Counted from the stretch's first letter, positions 1 to 9,866 are shown. The stretch: 57,857 nucleotides of DNA from Gammaproteobacteria bacterium (GCA_023266215.1 JAHFRQ010000014.1:1-57857), one strand, 5' to 3'. Numbers and translations: made by a program. The notes: generated from the letters alone by a model not told the origin.

Positions 1-88
1 CACGTTGTATGCTTTAATTGACGGTAAAGTTTTTTTTGCAATCAAAGGACCGCATTCACGCAAATTTGTTTCTGTTATTTCTGAATGA
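1..88 (+). CDS. rpmA: 50S ribosomal protein L27, C-terminal end (partial)
   Basis: The open frame starting at base 2 encodes 28 residues ending FVSVISE, and contains the [11 protein letters not shown] segment typical of the L27 C terminus. L27 is a large-subunit protein whose N terminus reaches the peptidyl transferase centre; that part lies upstream of the window. The stop TGA overlaps the obgE start by 3 bases within ATGA, suggesting translational coupling. The order rpmA-obgE is the normal one in proteobacteria. Confidence 0.9.
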   Translation, partial: TLYALIDGKVFFAIKGPHSRKFVSVISE

Positions 89-1107
89 AATTTATCGATG
101 AAGTGACTATTGAAGTCATCGCAGGGCATGGCGGTCGTGGCTGCATGGGTTTTCGTCGTGAAAAATTCATTCCTTTTGGCGGCCCAGACGGTGGTAATGG
201 CGGCAATGGTGGCGGCGTTTTTTTAGAAGCTAATGCCTCGTTAAACACCCTGGTTGATCTTAGATTCAAAAGAGTCTTTGAAGCTCGAAATGGCCACCCT
301 GGCGAAGGCGCTTTGCGCACTGGCAAAGCGGGCGAAGATCTGATTATCCGTGTACCGGTTGGAACCCTTGTATTTGATGCAGAAACACAAGAAGCCATCA
401 CTGATTTAACCCAAGATGGCGAACGTTTTTGCGTCGCAAAAGGCGGATTTCACGGCTTTGGTAATGCGCATTACAAAAGCAGTACCAATCGGGCTCCTCG
501 ACAAATTACTATCGGATTTCCCGGCGAGCGGCGTGCCTTGCGTCTAGAATTAAAATTATTGGCTGATGTGGGTTTATTAGGCTTACCCAACGCGGGCAAA
601 TCAACGTTGATTCGCTCTATTTCAAATGCCACTCCTAAAGTGGCAGATTATCCATTTACCACGCTGCATCCTCATCTTGGTGTAGTGCGAGTGGGCGAGT
701 TACAAAGCTTCGTGGTTGCAGATATTCCTGGCTTAATCGAAGGAGCGAGCGAAGGCGCGGGCTTAGGATTGCGATTTTTAAAACATTTGAGTCGCACAGC
801 TGTGTTATTGCACGTGGTTGACATTAATTATTCAGCAGAAGAGCTGGTCACGCAAATTCATACCATCGAGGCTGAATTGGCCTTGTATGACCCAGAATTA
901 ATGAATAAAACACGTTGGTTGGTTTTCAATAAAACAGATTTGTTATTGCCAGAAGAAATCGAGGAGCGTATTTTAGCAGTCACTTCAAAGCTTAAATTAG
1001 TTGAAACACCAGTTTTTAAAGTCTCAGCTGTTGCAAAACAGGGCACAGAAAGATTGTGTCAGGATTTGATGCGGTATTTAATTGAAAGCAAAAAACCCTC
1101 ACCCTAA
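85..1107 (+). CDS. obgE: Obg-family GTPase ObgE/CgtA
   Basis: Essential 50S-associated GTPase involved in ribosome assembly and stress control. The 340-residue protein has the glycine-rich Obg fold (about residues 1-158, [12 protein letters not shown]) followed by the G domain: G1 GLPNAGKST at 166-174, switch [11 protein letters not shown] near 213-221, and NKTD at 282-285. It lacks the long acidic tail of the E. coli protein. The last codons and the stop lie inside a palindromic repeat beginning at 1096, so the final residues PSP are repeat-encoded. The start codon overlaps the rpmA stop. The assignment is firm. Confidence 0.97.
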   Translation: MKFIDEVTIEVIAGHGGRGCMGFRREKFIPFGGPDGGNGGNGGGVFLEANASLNTLVDLRFKRVFEARNGHPGEGALRTGKAGEDLIIRVPVGTLVFDAETQEAITDLTQDGERFCVAKGGFHGFGNAHYKSSTNRAPRQITIGFPGERRALRLELKLLADVGLLGLPNAGKSTLIRSISNATPKVADYPFTTLHPHLGVVRVGELQSFVVADIPGLIEGASEGAGLGLRFLKHLSRTAVLLHVVDINYSAEELVTQIHTIEAELALYDPELMNKTRWLVFNKTDLLLPEEIEERILAVTSKLKLVETPVFKVSAVAKQGTERLCQDLMRYLIESKKPSP

Positions 1108-1200
1108 CCCTCTCCCACTGCGCTGCGCTTGCGGGAGAGGGGACAAATACTTGAAATCTTGACTCCCTCTCCCGTAATCGAGAGAGGGTTGGGGTGAGGG
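1096..1200. repeat. Inverted pair of REP-like elements between obgE and rpsT
   Basis: Two copies of a palindromic element lie head to head. The first (1096-1142) begins CCCTCACCCTAACCCTCTCCC-like and ends in GGGAGAGGG; the second (1163-1200) is its reverse complement, ending GGTTGGGGTGAGGG. Both can fold through CTCTCCC/GGGAGAG arms. Copies also occur at 15816, 19064 and 21980. Lying between convergent genes, the pair could act as a bidirectional terminator or mRNA 3'-end stabiliser, as REP/BIME elements do; that role is inference. It supplies the obgE stop codon. Confidence 0.85.
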
Positions 1201-1208
1201 TCTTTAAA

Positions 1209-1472
1209 TTAAGCTAATTTCTTTAGACGATCATTCAAGCGGCTTTTCAAACGCGCTGCACGATTCACTTTGATTAATTTCTTGTTCACAGCGCGATCCG
1301 CTAGGCGCACAACTGATTTATACGCTTCAGTTGCAGCTGTTTTATCAGTGCCTTGCACCGCTTTTAATACTTTTTTGATGGCTGTTCTCATCGTTGATTT
1401 TTGAGCGACATTGCGTTCGCGACGAACTTCAGCTTGTCTTGCCCGTTTTTTTGCTTGTACTGTATTTGCCAA
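1209..1472 (-). CDS. rpsT: 30S ribosomal protein S20
   Basis: Small-subunit protein S20, binding 16S rRNA. The 87-residue lysine/arginine-rich protein (ANTVQAKKRARQAEVRRERN near the N terminus) has the family's usual length only if translation begins at TTG (1470-1472), preceded by a GGAG ribosome-binding site about 8 bases upstream. A longer reading from an upstream ATG adds 19 residues absent from the family. E. coli rpsT also uses UUG, which limits its translation. It is divergent from murJ and convergent with obgE. Confidence 0.95.
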   Translation of the reverse strand: MANTVQAKKRARQAEVRRERNVAQKSTMRTAIKKVLKAVQGTDKTAATEAYKSVVRLADRAVNKKLIKVNRAARLKSRLNDRLKKLA

Positions 1473-1554
1473 GGTAAATCTCCACATAAAAAATAAAATG
1501 AGATGCGAAATATGACGTGTTATGATCAACTTGTCAATATATTAAGGATGCAAA

Positions 1555-3093
1555 ATGGCGACGCATAAGCTCATACGATCGACTTCAACCGTTGCAATGC
1601 TCACGTTTCTGTCGCGGATTCTAGGTTTTGCGCGCGATATTATATTTGCGAAAATTTTCGGCGCTGGGGGCGTTTTTGACGCCTTTGTCATCGCCTTTAA
1701 ATTACCGAATTTTTTTAGAAGATTGTTCGGCGAAGGGGCTTTTGCGCAAGCTTTTGTGCCGATTCTGGCTGATTATAGAACCAATCATTCTGAAACCGAG
1801 ACAAAATTATTTGTCGACCATGTTGGCGGCACTTTATCGATGGTGGTTTTGTGGGTGGTGATTTTAGCGGAAATTTTCTCGCCGATTTTAGTCATGATTT
1901 TTGCACCCGGTTTTTTACATGATCCTCTGCGCTATCATATGTGCCTGCATTTATTGCGCGTGATGTTCCCCTATTTATTTTTTATTGTATTAACTGCTTT
2001 TATGGGGGCGATATTAAATACGTGCGGCGTATTTGGCCCGCCCGCATTGGCACCCAGTTTATTGAACGTTGCGCTCATTGCTGCTGCATTATTGTGGGCG
2101 CCGCATGCCAGCGTGCCTATTTATGTTTTAGGATTTGGCGTGTTGGCAGGCGGTGTGTTGCAATTACTAGTGCAATTTCCAGCGATCAAAAAAATTAATT
2201 TATTTCCAAAATTAAAATTAGGTTTTAAAGATGAAGGCGTCAGACGCGTGATGCGACGCATGTTACCTGCGTTATTTGGCGTTTCAGTTGCGCAAATCGG
2301 ATTGCTGATCGATAATATTTTTGCATCATTTTTGCCTGCTGGCAGTATTTCATGGCTGTATTATTCGGATCGATTGATTTATTTTCCACTGGGCATTATT
2401 GGCGTTGCATTAGCAACCGTTGTTATGCCGCATTTGTCACGTAATTTTGCTGCAAAAGATGAAAGTGTTTTTTCAGATACGTTAGATTGGGCACTTAGAA
2501 CCGTTTTATTAATTGGCTTGCCGTCCGCTGTGGGATTATTTGTTTTATCAGGACCCATACTGTCAACTTTAATTCATTACGGAAAATTTAATAGCTTTGA
2601 TGTGATCATGACGAGTCGAAGCTTAAAAGGCTTTGCGGTCGGGCTACCTGCTTTTATGCTTATTAAAATTTTGGCTTCCGCTTTTTATGCAAGACAAAAT
2701 ATTGGCACGCCCGTGCGCGTGGGCGTCATTGCTTTAATAGCCAATTTAATTTTTAATTTTATTTTGATTTTTCCTTTAAAGCATGCCGGTTTGGCACTCG
2801 CCACATCTTTGTCTTCTATTTTAAATGCCGCGCTATTATGGAATCTTTTGATAAAACGCGGTATTTTTTGTCCTAAAAAAAATTGGGTTTTTGCGGGTGC
2901 AAGATTGTTTATTGCAAATCTTGCTCTGGGATTAATTATATTTTATTTGGCAGGATCAATTACACCATGGCTCAATTGGTCTGTTTTTTCAAAGTTGTGG
3001 CATTTGGTTTATATCATTGCTGCAGGAATTGTTGTTTATATTTTGGTGTTAATGCTAATGGGTTTTAAAATGCGTGAATTAAGGCCGGAATAG
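1555..3093 (+). CDS. murJ: Lipid II flippase MurJ (MviN)
   Basis: Inner-membrane flippase that moves the peptidoglycan precursor lipid II to the periplasmic face. The 512-residue protein is almost wholly hydrophobic, with about 14 predicted membrane segments. It begins with the family signature RSTSTVAMLTFLSRILGFARD and has GEGAFAQAFVP and the SDRLIYFPLGIIGVALATVVMPHLS segment. The ATG follows AAGGA with a 7-base gap. It is divergent from rpsT, the arrangement seen in many gammaproteobacteria, where ribF follows; here a toxin-antitoxin-like pair separates murJ from ribF. Confidence 0.96.
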   Translation: MATHKLIRSTSTVAMLTFLSRILGFARDIIFAKIFGAGGVFDAFVIAFKLPNFFRRLFGEGAFAQAFVPILADYRTNHSETETKLFVDHVGGTLSMVVLWVVILAEIFSPILVMIFAPGFLHDPLRYHMCLHLLRVMFPYLFFIVLTAFMGAILNTCGVFGPPALAPSLLNVALIAAALLWAPHASVPIYVLGFGVLAGGVLQLLVQFPAIKKINLFPKLKLGFKDEGVRRVMRRMLPALFGVSVAQIGLLIDNIFASFLPAGSISWLYYSDRLIYFPLGIIGVALATVVMPHLSRNFAAKDESVFSDTLDWALRTVLLIGLPSAVGLFVLSGPILSTLIHYGKFNSFDVIMTSRSLKGFAVGLPAFMLIKILASAFYARQNIGTPVRVGVIALIANLIFNFILIFPLKHAGLALATSLSSILNAALLWNLLIKRGIFCPKKNWVFAGARLFIANLALGLIIFYLAGSITPWLNWSVFSKLWHLVYIIAAGIVVYILVLMLMGFKMRELRPE

Positions 3094-3167
3094 CAATTTT
3101 GTGTAATGTTGCCTGTGGTTGGCGCTGAAGAAATCACACGCGGAGCATCAATAATTCAATGTTCAGA

Positions 3168-3207
3168 ATTCAAGATTCTTGAATCTTGAATCTTTGCTTG
3201 CTATACT
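3168..3207 (+). promoter_or_regulatory. Sigma-70 promoter with overlapping palindromic operator
   Basis: A -35 box TTGAAT (3179-3184) and a -10 box TATACT (3202-3207) are separated by exactly 17 bases. An inverted repeat with 9-base arms (ATTCAAGAT at 3168-3176, ATCTTGAAT at 3183-3191) covers the -35 box. It precedes the HTH gene of a toxin-antitoxin-like pair, so autorepression is a natural inference. Confidence 0.6.
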
Positions 3208-3241
3208 GTTTTTATCGGGGTGTTGGTTAAGAGGGGTATGC

Positions 3242-3781
3242 ATGCTCAAGCCACAAGATATTGTTGTATTGCTAAAGCTATTGGCTAGTCGAGATCATTT
3301 AGATTGGCAGCAACATAAATTAGCAACGCATTTGTGCTTAACGGTATCTGCAGTTAATGCTAGCTTATCAAGATTGAGCAAATCAAAGTTACTGCATTTA
3401 GGATATGGCGGGAAGCGATATCAACCTGTATCAGCAGCTTGTGCAGAATTATTAATTTATGGAGTCAAATATTTTTTGCCAGCTCACATGGGTGATTATA
3501 CCGCAGGTATTGAAACAAGCTACGCTGCCCCTATTTTTAAAAAATTGATTGCTGCAGGCGCGGATCCCGTTCCGGTATGGCCTTCTGCACGGGGTAATCA
3601 GCGTGGAATTGCTTTAGAACCATTGTATCATTGCGTGCCGGACTCCTTGATTAATTATAAAGATTCAGAATTTTATGATTTGCTAGCCTTGGTTGATGCA
3701 ATCCGACAAGGTAGAGCAAGAGAAAGAAATATAGCAGCCAAATTATTAAAGGAAAAAATATTACATGTTAAATCAGCGTAG
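3242..3781 (+). CDS. Winged-helix regulator, probable antitoxin of a nucleotidyltransferase pair
   Basis: A 179-residue protein with a predicted N-terminal helix-turn-helix (about residues 20-55: HKLATHLCLTVSAVNASLSRL, then KLLHLGYGG). The rest, including the RGNQRGIALEPLYHCVP segment, resembles regulators found beside AbiEii-type nucleotidyltransferases. I chose ATG 3242, preceded by GAGGGG, over a longer reading from 3179 that would run through the promoter. Its end overlaps the next gene by 17 bases. The antitoxin role is inferred from this arrangement and the HTH; antitoxin activity is not evident from sequence alone. Confidence 0.6.
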   Translation: MLKPQDIVVLLKLLASRDHLDWQQHKLATHLCLTVSAVNASLSRLSKSKLLHLGYGGKRYQPVSAACAELLIYGVKYFLPAHMGDYTAGIETSYAAPIFKKLIAAGADPVPVWPSARGNQRGIALEPLYHCVPDSLINYKDSEFYDLLALVDAIRQGRARERNIAAKLLKEKILHVKSA

Positions 3782-4475
3782 TCGAGCACATGCAAATTTG
3801 CGCATGATGGAATTTGTTGCAAGAAAATTGGGAAAATTAAAAGATGAATTTGTTTTTTTGGGCGGATGCGCGACAGCATTGTTTATCAATGATGCTAGTG
3901 TTCCTGATATTAGAGCAACCATGGATGTAGATTGTATTACTGACGTGCTTTCCTTAGTGCATTATCACCAATTAGAGAAAAAATTAATTTCTCATGGGTT
4001 CAAAAAATCAATACAAGATGATGTTATTTGCCGTTGGCATTATGAGGATGTTATTTTAGATGTGATGCCAACAGATGAAAATATTCTAGGATTCGGAAAT
4101 AGATGGTATAAAGCGGCAATAAAAGAAAATCTTGTTCATCATATTGCTCATGATTTATCACTTAAATCTGTCACGGCACCCTATTTTTTGGCAACAAAAT
4201 TTGAGGCTTTTAAGTCAAGAGGCAATAATGATTATTATATGAGTCATGATTTTGAAGATATTATTTCGGTTATCGATGGACGTGCTCAGATTGTTGATGA
4301 AGTAAAAAATGCAGATATGACGCTTAAAAATTATTTACAAGAAATATTTTCAGAATTATTAATTAACGAGCATTTTTTATCAGCATTGCCAGGCCATATT
4401 AATTATGGTTCATCAACACATGATAGAACCAATATGGTTTTAGATCGAATTAAGCAAATGGCAAAAATTTTGTAA
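3765..4475 (+). CDS. Nucleotidyltransferase, AbiEii-like probable toxin
   Basis: A 236-residue protein with the nucleotidyltransferase-fold signature: GGCATALF at residues 33-40, followed by a D-x-D pair (MDVDCI, about 54-56) and a third acidic position in ILDVMPTDE near 96. This is the metal-binding arrangement of DNA polymerase beta-like enzymes, including AbiEii/MenT toxins that modify tRNA ends. It overlaps the upstream HTH gene by 17 bases, indicating one bicistronic unit. The pair sits between murJ and ribF, genes that are usually neighbours. Substrate unknown; a non-toxic resistance-type transferase is an alternative. Confidence 0.6.
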   Translation: MLNQRSRAHANLRMMEFVARKLGKLKDEFVFLGGCATALFINDASVPDIRATMDVDCITDVLSLVHYHQLEKKLISHGFKKSIQDDVICRWHYEDVILDVMPTDENILGFGNRWYKAAIKENLVHHIAHDLSLKSVTAPYFLATKFEAFKSRGNNDYYMSHDFEDIISVIDGRAQIVDEVKNADMTLKNYLQEIFSELLINEHFLSALPGHINYGSSTHDRTNMVLDRIKQMAKIL

Positions 4476-4524
4476 ATATGATAAAAACTATTCGATGCAG
4501 TAGTGTTAGCGGAAAAAATTAATC

Positions 4525-5457
4525 ATGAAATTAATTCGCGGATATAAACCCTTTCAGAAACCCATTAATACCGTTGTGACCATTGGCAATTTTGATGGCC
4601 TGCATTTGGGGCATCAAAAATTAATCACGACATTAAAAAAATCGTCTGAGCAATTAAATTTACCCTCTGTGTTATTAACTTTTGAGCCGCATCCACAAGC
4701 ATTTTTTTCAAAAAATAATATACTGTCGCGCATCATGAGTTTTAAAGAAAAATGGATAATATTATTAAAATATAGAATAGATTATTTATATTGCTTGCGA
4801 TTTAATAAAAAACTAGCGGATTTATCAGCAGAAGATTTTGTTGAAACTATTTTGGTTGCAGCGCTAGGCGCAAAAGAAATCATTGTGGGTGATGATTTTA
4901 AATTTGGCGCAAAAAGAGCAGGTGATGTGACTGTATTAAAAAAATTGGGCGAAAAATTTAAGTTTCAGGTTATTATTTTACCGCAAGAAAATAAAAGCAA
5001 TAACAGAATTAGCAGCTCTCGAATTCGAGAAGCTTTAAATATAGGTGATTTTAAAGCGTTTGATGCTTTAACAGGCAGGCCATTTTGCTTGTCGGGAAAA
5101 ATTATTCAAGGCGAGCAATTAGGAAGACAGTTGGGATTTCCGACGGCCAATATATTATTAAATCCAGAAAAAAAATTTCTTTCAGGAATTTTTGTGGTCA
5201 GGGTCTCTGGTATTAATCATAAAGTAATAAACGGCGTTGCCAGTATTGGTTATCGACCCACGTTTGATTTTCAAGACAAAAAATTATTATTAGAAGTGTA
5301 TTTATTTGACTTTAACCAGGATATTTATGGGAAAAATATTTCTGTTGAATTTTTAAAAAAAATTCGCGATGAAGAAAAATTTGAGTCTGTCGAACAGTTA
5401 ATAGAACAGATCAAAAAAGATATCGACATCGCAAAAACTTATTTATCTTGCAGTTAA
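4525..5457 (+). CDS. ribF: Bifunctional riboflavin kinase / FAD synthetase
   Basis: Makes FMN from riboflavin and ATP, then FAD from FMN. The 310-residue protein has the N-terminal adenylyltransferase domain (VTIGNFDGLHLGHQ near 19-32, TFEPHPQ, and ISSSRIREAL) and the C-terminal flavokinase domain (GRQLGFPTANI, then GVASIGYRPTF). Length and motif order are standard. The ribosome-binding site is weak. The 3' end overlaps a convergent hypothetical gene by 15 bases. Confidence 0.96.
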   Translation: MKLIRGYKPFQKPINTVVTIGNFDGLHLGHQKLITTLKKSSEQLNLPSVLLTFEPHPQAFFSKNNILSRIMSFKEKWIILLKYRIDYLYCLRFNKKLADLSAEDFVETILVAALGAKEIIVGDDFKFGAKRAGDVTVLKKLGEKFKFQVIILPQENKSNNRISSSRIREALNIGDFKAFDALTGRPFCLSGKIIQGEQLGRQLGFPTANILLNPEKKFLSGIFVVRVSGINHKVINGVASIGYRPTFDFQDKKLLLEVYLFDFNQDIYGKNISVEFLKKIRDEEKFESVEQLIEQIKKDIDIAKTYLSCS

Positions 5458-5910
5458 TACCGCGCGTTGTGCGTCTTCTGGTTTTACTACTTGCACCAGT
5501 TGCGATTGTGTTTGTAGCGTCATTTTATCATCCGCATCGTTTTGCACATTCACAAGCGCTGCCCGTTCGCTGGCATTCGTAGGCTGCAGCGAGAGCGTTT
5601 CGTGATTGGGCGTTATCGTTTGACTGGATAGCATCGCTGAAAATAGCAAATAGATGCCAAACAAAACAACCGCGACGCTCGCAAAATAGGCAATTTTTTT
5701 CATACGCGAAACACCTTGCTGTACCAGTAATATACTGTAAGTTATCCATTCTAGCAGAAAATGCAGATTTTCCTGTAACTCTTCCGTTACTTCAGGCTCG
5801 TGAAATTCTGTCGTGTTTTCTTCTGAATGTAAACCACCCGAATAAAAACGCGAAATATGCAGACTTTCAGACCAACGCGGATCATCCGCTTCTATATCTT
5901 GTATAATCAT
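5443..5910 (-). CDS. Hypothetical single-span membrane protein
   Basis: A 155-residue protein I do not recognise. It has an acidic N-terminal half (about residues 1-50), a hydrophobic stretch near 72-92 (IAYFASVAVVLFGIYLLFSAML) preceded by RMKK, and a polar C-terminal region rich in Gln and Ala. This suggests a single-span inner-membrane protein with the N terminus in the cytoplasm. An AAGGA site lies about 8 bases before the ATG. It is convergent with ribF, overlapping it by 15 bases. Confidence 0.6.
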   Translation of the reverse strand: MIIQDIEADDPRWSESLHISRFYSGGLHSEENTTEFHEPEVTEELQENLHFLLEWITYSILLVQQGVSRMKKIAYFASVAVVLFGIYLLFSAMLSSQTITPNHETLSLQPTNASERAALVNVQNDADDKMTLQTQSQLVQVVKPEDAQRAVLTAR

Positions 5911-6017
5911 AACGACATCCTTGTCTTTACGTTTAAGTTAAGTGAAGCTTTTTAGGTTCTCACAATTAACTCAAAGTTGTCAATATTTTGTACAGGCCAA
6001 ATTGCGGTGATTTCAGG

Positions 6018-6023
6018 TATACT
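6018..6023 (+). promoter_or_regulatory. Candidate -10 element upstream of the small membrane gene and ileS
   Basis: TATACT lies about 30 bases before the first gene of the ileS unit. I see no convincing -35 hexamer at 16-18 bases, so this is only a candidate promoter. Confidence 0.35.
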
Positions 6024-6053
6024 ATTTCACTTTAAACCTATTGAGATGATGCT

Positions 6054-6260
6054 ATGTTCTTGAAAATATTTGTTTTGCTTGTTTTTGGTGTGATTCTCTA
6101 TTGCTTGGGTAGCGGCGCATTTTATTTAACAAAACGAGTCGACAGCAAGGCTTTTGCTAAGGCGTTAACCTGGCGAATTATTTTGTCAGTGCTATTATTT
6201 GGTTTTTTATTTTTAGCCTATTCAATGGGCTGGATTGCACCACACGGAATTACACAATGA
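6054..6260 (+). CDS. Twin transmembrane small protein (DUF2909-like)
   Basis: A 68-residue protein with two hydrophobic helices (about residues 2-27 and 41-62) separated by a short basic loop, [16 protein letters not shown]. This matches small twin-helix inner-membrane proteins of the DUF2909 type, function unknown. The loop signature with A-K-A-L-T-W-R-I is typical of that family. Its stop overlaps the ileS start in ATGA, so the two are almost certainly co-translated. Confidence 0.7.
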   Translation: MFLKIFVLLVFGVILYCLGSGAFYLTKRVDSKAFAKALTWRIILSVLLFGFLFLAYSMGWIAPHGITQ

Positions 6261-9067
6261 CAGATTATAAAAATACATTAAATTTACCGCAAACTGATTT
6301 TCCCATGAAGGCAAATTTAGCGGAACGCGAACCTCAAATTTATGCAGAATGGAAAAAAATAGATTTGTACAATCTACTGCGAAAAAATCTAAAAAATAAT
6401 CCGAAATTTATTTTGCATGATGGTCCGCCTTATGCGAATGCGTCGATTCACATGGGCACTGCATTAAATAAAATTTTAAAAGATATTGTCACCAAATCAA
6501 AAACATTGTCCGGCTTTGATTCACCGTATGTACCGGGTTGGGATTGTCACGGTTTGCCGATTGAATTAAATGTTGAGAAAAAATTTGGTAAAGTGGGCGA
6601 TAAATTAAATGCAACTGAATTTAGAAAAGCCTGTCGCGATTATGCAACATCCCAGGTTGCTATCCAAAAAGCGGATTTTGAAAGATTAGGTGTGTTAGGT
6701 GATTGGCAAAATCCGTATCTCACCATGCAGCCCAGCTATGAAGCCAACGTTGTCAGAGCGCTTGCGGATATTATAAAAAATAATCATTTATTGCGTGGAC
6801 AAAAACCCGTTCATTGGTGTACTGCGTGTGGTTCTGCGCTGGCTGAAGCCGAAGTAGAATATCGCGATAAAACTTCGCCTTCAATTGATGTTTTATTTGA
6901 AGCATTCGATTTAAATAAACTAGAGACGCAATTTAATCTGTCTTTAGTTAATCAGAAAATTTACGCAATTATCTGGACAACGACGCCTTGGACATTGCCA
7001 GCGAACGAAGCGATTTCTGTGAATCCTGAATTAGCCTATGTTTTAGTTAAGGCGAGTATAGCCGAAAAAAATATTTATCTCATTTTAGCAGAAAGCTTAT
7101 TAGATAATGCGATGAAAAAATATGGCGCTGAAAAATTTGAAATCTTAGGCAAAACTAAGGGGATTAATTTAGAGAATATTTTATTTAATCACCCATTTTT
7201 AAATAAAAAAGTACCAATTATTTTGGGTGATCATGTGACAACCGAGGCAGGAACCGGTTTGGTTCATACAGCGCCGGCGCACGGGCAAGATGATTATGTG
7301 GTGGGCGCAAAATATAATTTGCCCATGAATAATCCGGTTGATTCAAGAAGCTGCTTTAAAGAGAATACGCCGTTTGTTGCAGGATTGCATGTTTTTAAAG
7401 CGAACGAGCCGATTATCGAATTATTAAAAGATAATCAAAAATTATTACATCTTGAAAATTTAAATCATAGCTATCCGCATTGCTGGCGACATAAAACACC
7501 GCTGATTTTTCGCGCAACGCCACAATGGTTTGTTTCGATGTCACAAAATAACTTACGCAGCACAACATTAGAACTTATTAAAAAATTAAAATGGATTCCT
7601 GCTTGGGGTGAAAATAGAATTTCAAAAATGATTGAGGCAAGACCTGATTGGTGTATTTCGCGTCAACGTGCGTGGGGGATTCCGATTACGCTATTTGTGC
7701 ACAATAAAACAGATGAATTGCATCCTGACACCATTAATATTATGGAAAAAGCGGCTCAATTAATAGAAAAAGATGGCATTGATGCGTGGCATGATTGTGA
7801 TCCAAAAGATTTAATCGGCGATGATGCAGAAAATTACACTAAAATTACGGACGTATTAGATGTCTGGTTTGAATCCGGTGTGTCGCATGCCTGCGTTTTA
7901 GCGGTTCGACCCGAATTAAAAGTGCCGGCTGATTTATATTTAGAAGGCTCGGATCAACATCGTGGATGGTTTCAGTCGTCATTATTAACGGGTGTTGCGA
8001 TGCGAAATCAATCGCCTTTTAAAGCGGTTTTAACGCATGGTTATGTGGTGGATGGCAGCGGATATAAAATGTCAAAATCGGTTGGCAATACGATTTCGCC
8101 AGCGGATATTATTAAAAAATCAGGCGCTGATATTTTAAGATTGTGGGCTGCGTCAACGGATCACACCAATGATTTAAATTTCTCTGATGAAATTGTGACG
8201 CGAATTTCAGATGCCTACCGCCGTATTCGAAATACCATGCGATTTTTATTATCCAACGTGTCTGATTTTAATCCTGACGAGCATTGCATTGAGCCGAAAA
8301 AATTACTGGATTTGGATGCATGGATTATTGTTAAAACAAAATGTCTGCAAGAAAAAATAATTGCAGCATACGATGCATACCAATTTCAATCGATTTATCA
8401 AATGCTCCATAATTTTTGCACGATTGAGCTGGGTAGTTTTTATTTAGATATTATCAAAGATCGTTTATATACGTGCGCCGCTCAAGGATTGCCAAGGCGT
8501 TCTGCGCAAACCGCGTTATTTTATATTTTAGAAGCAATGACGAGATGGCTGGCGCCAATTTTAAGTTTCACTGCAGATGAAATTTGGAAATATATACCGG
8601 GAAAACGCAATGAATCTGTATTTTTAAATCCTTGGTTTGCCGAATTTCCTGAAGTAAATAATATCGATGAAGCATTTTGGGATTGGTTGATTCAAGTGCG
8701 CAATGATGTGAATAAATTATTAGAAGCCAATCGCGCTGAGGGCAAAATGGGATCTGCTTTGGAAGCAAAAGTAATTTTATATGCCGATGATTTAATCTAT
8801 GAAAAATTAATAAGATTAAATCAAGAACTGAGATTTATTTTAATTACGTCAGAAGCATCAGTGAAAAAATCTGTTGAAAAAACACATTCTGCACTGCCTT
8901 GCAGCATCGATGGATTATGGATTGGTATTGCCGTCACCGATGCTAAAAAGTGCGTGCGTTGTTGGCAACGCCGCGAAGATGTTGGCGCCGATAAAACACA
9001 TGAAGAGCTCTGCGTGCGCTGTGTTGATAATGTGTTTGGTGATGGCGAAACGCGGTGTTTTGCTTAA
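6257..9067 (+). CDS. ileS: Isoleucyl-tRNA synthetase
   Basis: Class Ia synthetase charging tRNA-Ile, with an editing domain that clears valyl-tRNA. The 936-residue protein has the HIGH-type motif [11 protein letters not shown] at 57-67, the editing region ([24 protein letters not shown]), WDCHGLPIE, and KMSKS at 604-608. The C-terminal zinc finger carries CVRCWQ and a second C-x2-C (CVRC) near the end. Length matches E. coli IleS (938). Normally lspA follows directly; here a transposase element and a Bro-N gene of about 2 kb intervene. Confidence 0.98.
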   Translation: MTDYKNTLNLPQTDFPMKANLAEREPQIYAEWKKIDLYNLLRKNLKNNPKFILHDGPPYANASIHMGTALNKILKDIVTKSKTLSGFDSPYVPGWDCHGLPIELNVEKKFGKVGDKLNATEFRKACRDYATSQVAIQKADFERLGVLGDWQNPYLTMQPSYEANVVRALADIIKNNHLLRGQKPVHWCTACGSALAEAEVEYRDKTSPSIDVLFEAFDLNKLETQFNLSLVNQKIYAIIWTTTPWTLPANEAISVNPELAYVLVKASIAEKNIYLILAESLLDNAMKKYGAEKFEILGKTKGINLENILFNHPFLNKKVPIILGDHVTTEAGTGLVHTAPAHGQDDYVVGAKYNLPMNNPVDSRSCFKENTPFVAGLHVFKANEPIIELLKDNQKLLHLENLNHSYPHCWRHKTPLIFRATPQWFVSMSQNNLRSTTLELIKKLKWIPAWGENRISKMIEARPDWCISRQRAWGIPITLFVHNKTDELHPDTINIMEKAAQLIEKDGIDAWHDCDPKDLIGDDAENYTKITDVLDVWFESGVSHACVLAVRPELKVPADLYLEGSDQHRGWFQSSLLTGVAMRNQSPFKAVLTHGYVVDGSGYKMSKSVGNTISPADIIKKSGADILRLWAASTDHTNDLNFSDEIVTRISDAYRRIRNTMRFLLSNVSDFNPDEHCIEPKKLLDLDAWIIVKTKCLQEKIIAAYDAYQFQSIYQMLHNFCTIELGSFYLDIIKDRLYTCAAQGLPRRSAQTALFYILEAMTRWLAPILSFTADEIWKYIPGKRNESVFLNPWFAEFPEVNNIDEAFWDWLIQVRNDVNKLLEANRAEGKMGSALEAKVILYADDLIYEKLIRLNQELRFILITSEASVKKSVEKTHSALPCSIDGLWIGIAVTDAKKCVRCWQRREDVGADKTHEELCVRCVDNVFGDGETRCFA

Positions 9068-9076
9068 TCACAAAAT

Positions 9077-9157
9077 ATTCAGAACCCGAGCGCATCTCAA
9101 ATCTTTCATAGCCCGAGCGCACGCAAAATCTTTCAGAACCCGAGCGCGAGCGCTGAG
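9077..9157. repeat. Three tandem 27-base units just after ileS
   Basis: Imperfect units at 9077-9103, 9104-9130 and 9131-9157 share TTTCA(GA/TA)(A/G)CCCGAGCGC and a following AAATC in the first two. The third runs into the left inverted repeat of the adjacent transposase element. A single inverted copy of the same core lies just after recJ (45647-45669). There are no unique spacers of CRISPR size. The function is unknown. Confidence 0.7.
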
Positions 9158-9262
9158 CTATCCCCACAAATTTTATAAATCAGTTCAAAAAATAACTGCC
9201 TTCTAACTTATTGCTCACCATTACCAATAGTACCGAAGCCCATCGCGGCAGCGTGGGCGCGA
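9153..9262 (+). repeat. Left inverted repeat of the RAYT element
   Basis: Begins CTGAGCTATCCCCACAAA and ends GCGTGGGCGCGA. It matches the reverse complement of 9933-10043 with only a few differences. It ends 13 bases beyond the stop of the transposase gene. Confidence 0.85.
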
Positions 9263-9275
9263 TAAAACACACGAT

Positions 9276-9866
9276 TTACCTATCAAAATAAGCTTTATAG
9301 AGCTCAATATCATAAGCATCATATACTTTTTTATCATACCAAAGCGCCATCGGCTTTCCTTGCTCTACTACCGTATAATAAAGCCTTTGAAATAGTTCTT
9401 CAGGCCCCCAAATATTATCAGTGCTGCCGTGATATCCCCAAAATGCATTGCGTGTTGATAATTCAACATGATGTTTTTTTAAATCTCTAGTCGCATAGCA
9501 TTTTATCTTTCCCATCGTTTGCTCCGCTGATTTATTTGACTGTAGGACAATGTGAATATGATTTGTTCGAACATGCGCTGCAAATAACGTCCAGTGATTG
9601 TATTGACAAGTGTCAATAATGGATTTTAAAACGGTTTCTCTCTGAGCTGCATTTAAAATTAATTCAGATTCAAGTGCTGATGATTTCATGGCACGATGCA
9701 ATGCGGCATTAGGCGCAATTCTAGGTTTTCCAACGACATTATTTTTGCTATCAACGCTGGTTCTTTTATCTCCATGGCTCCAGCTGTTATACGTTCTAAA
9801 TGTAATAAGATAAGCCCAAGCAAGCTTATTAATTTTAATTTGATTTGTTTCATCTATTTTTTTCAT
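9276..9866 (-). CDS. REP-associated tyrosine transposase (Y1_Tnp, HUH family)
   Basis: A 196-residue single-strand DNA transposase. The HUH metal-binding motif is HIH at residues 103-105 (within TNHIHIVLQS), and the likely nucleophile is Tyr124 in KIKCYATRDLKK. The N-terminal FRTYNSWSHGDKRTSVD and the WGPEELFQRLYYTVVEQG tail fit the RAYT-like group. All key residues are present, so it may be active. A decayed relative lies near 23.8-23.9 kb. Confidence 0.8.
   Translation of the reverse strand: MKKIDETNQIKINKLAWAYLITFRTYNSWSHGDKRTSVDSKNNVVGKPRIAPNAALHRAMKSSALESELILNAAQRETVLKSIIDTCQYNHWTLFAAHVRTNHIHIVLQSNKSAEQTMGKIKCYATRDLKKHHVELSTRNAFWGYHGSTDNIWGPEELFQRLYYTVVEQGKPMALWYDKKVYDAYDIELYKAYFDR

Noticed and set aside
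9077-9157. CRISPR-like tandem repeat
   Set aside because: The units are directly adjacent with no unique spacers, only three exist and no cas gene is present.
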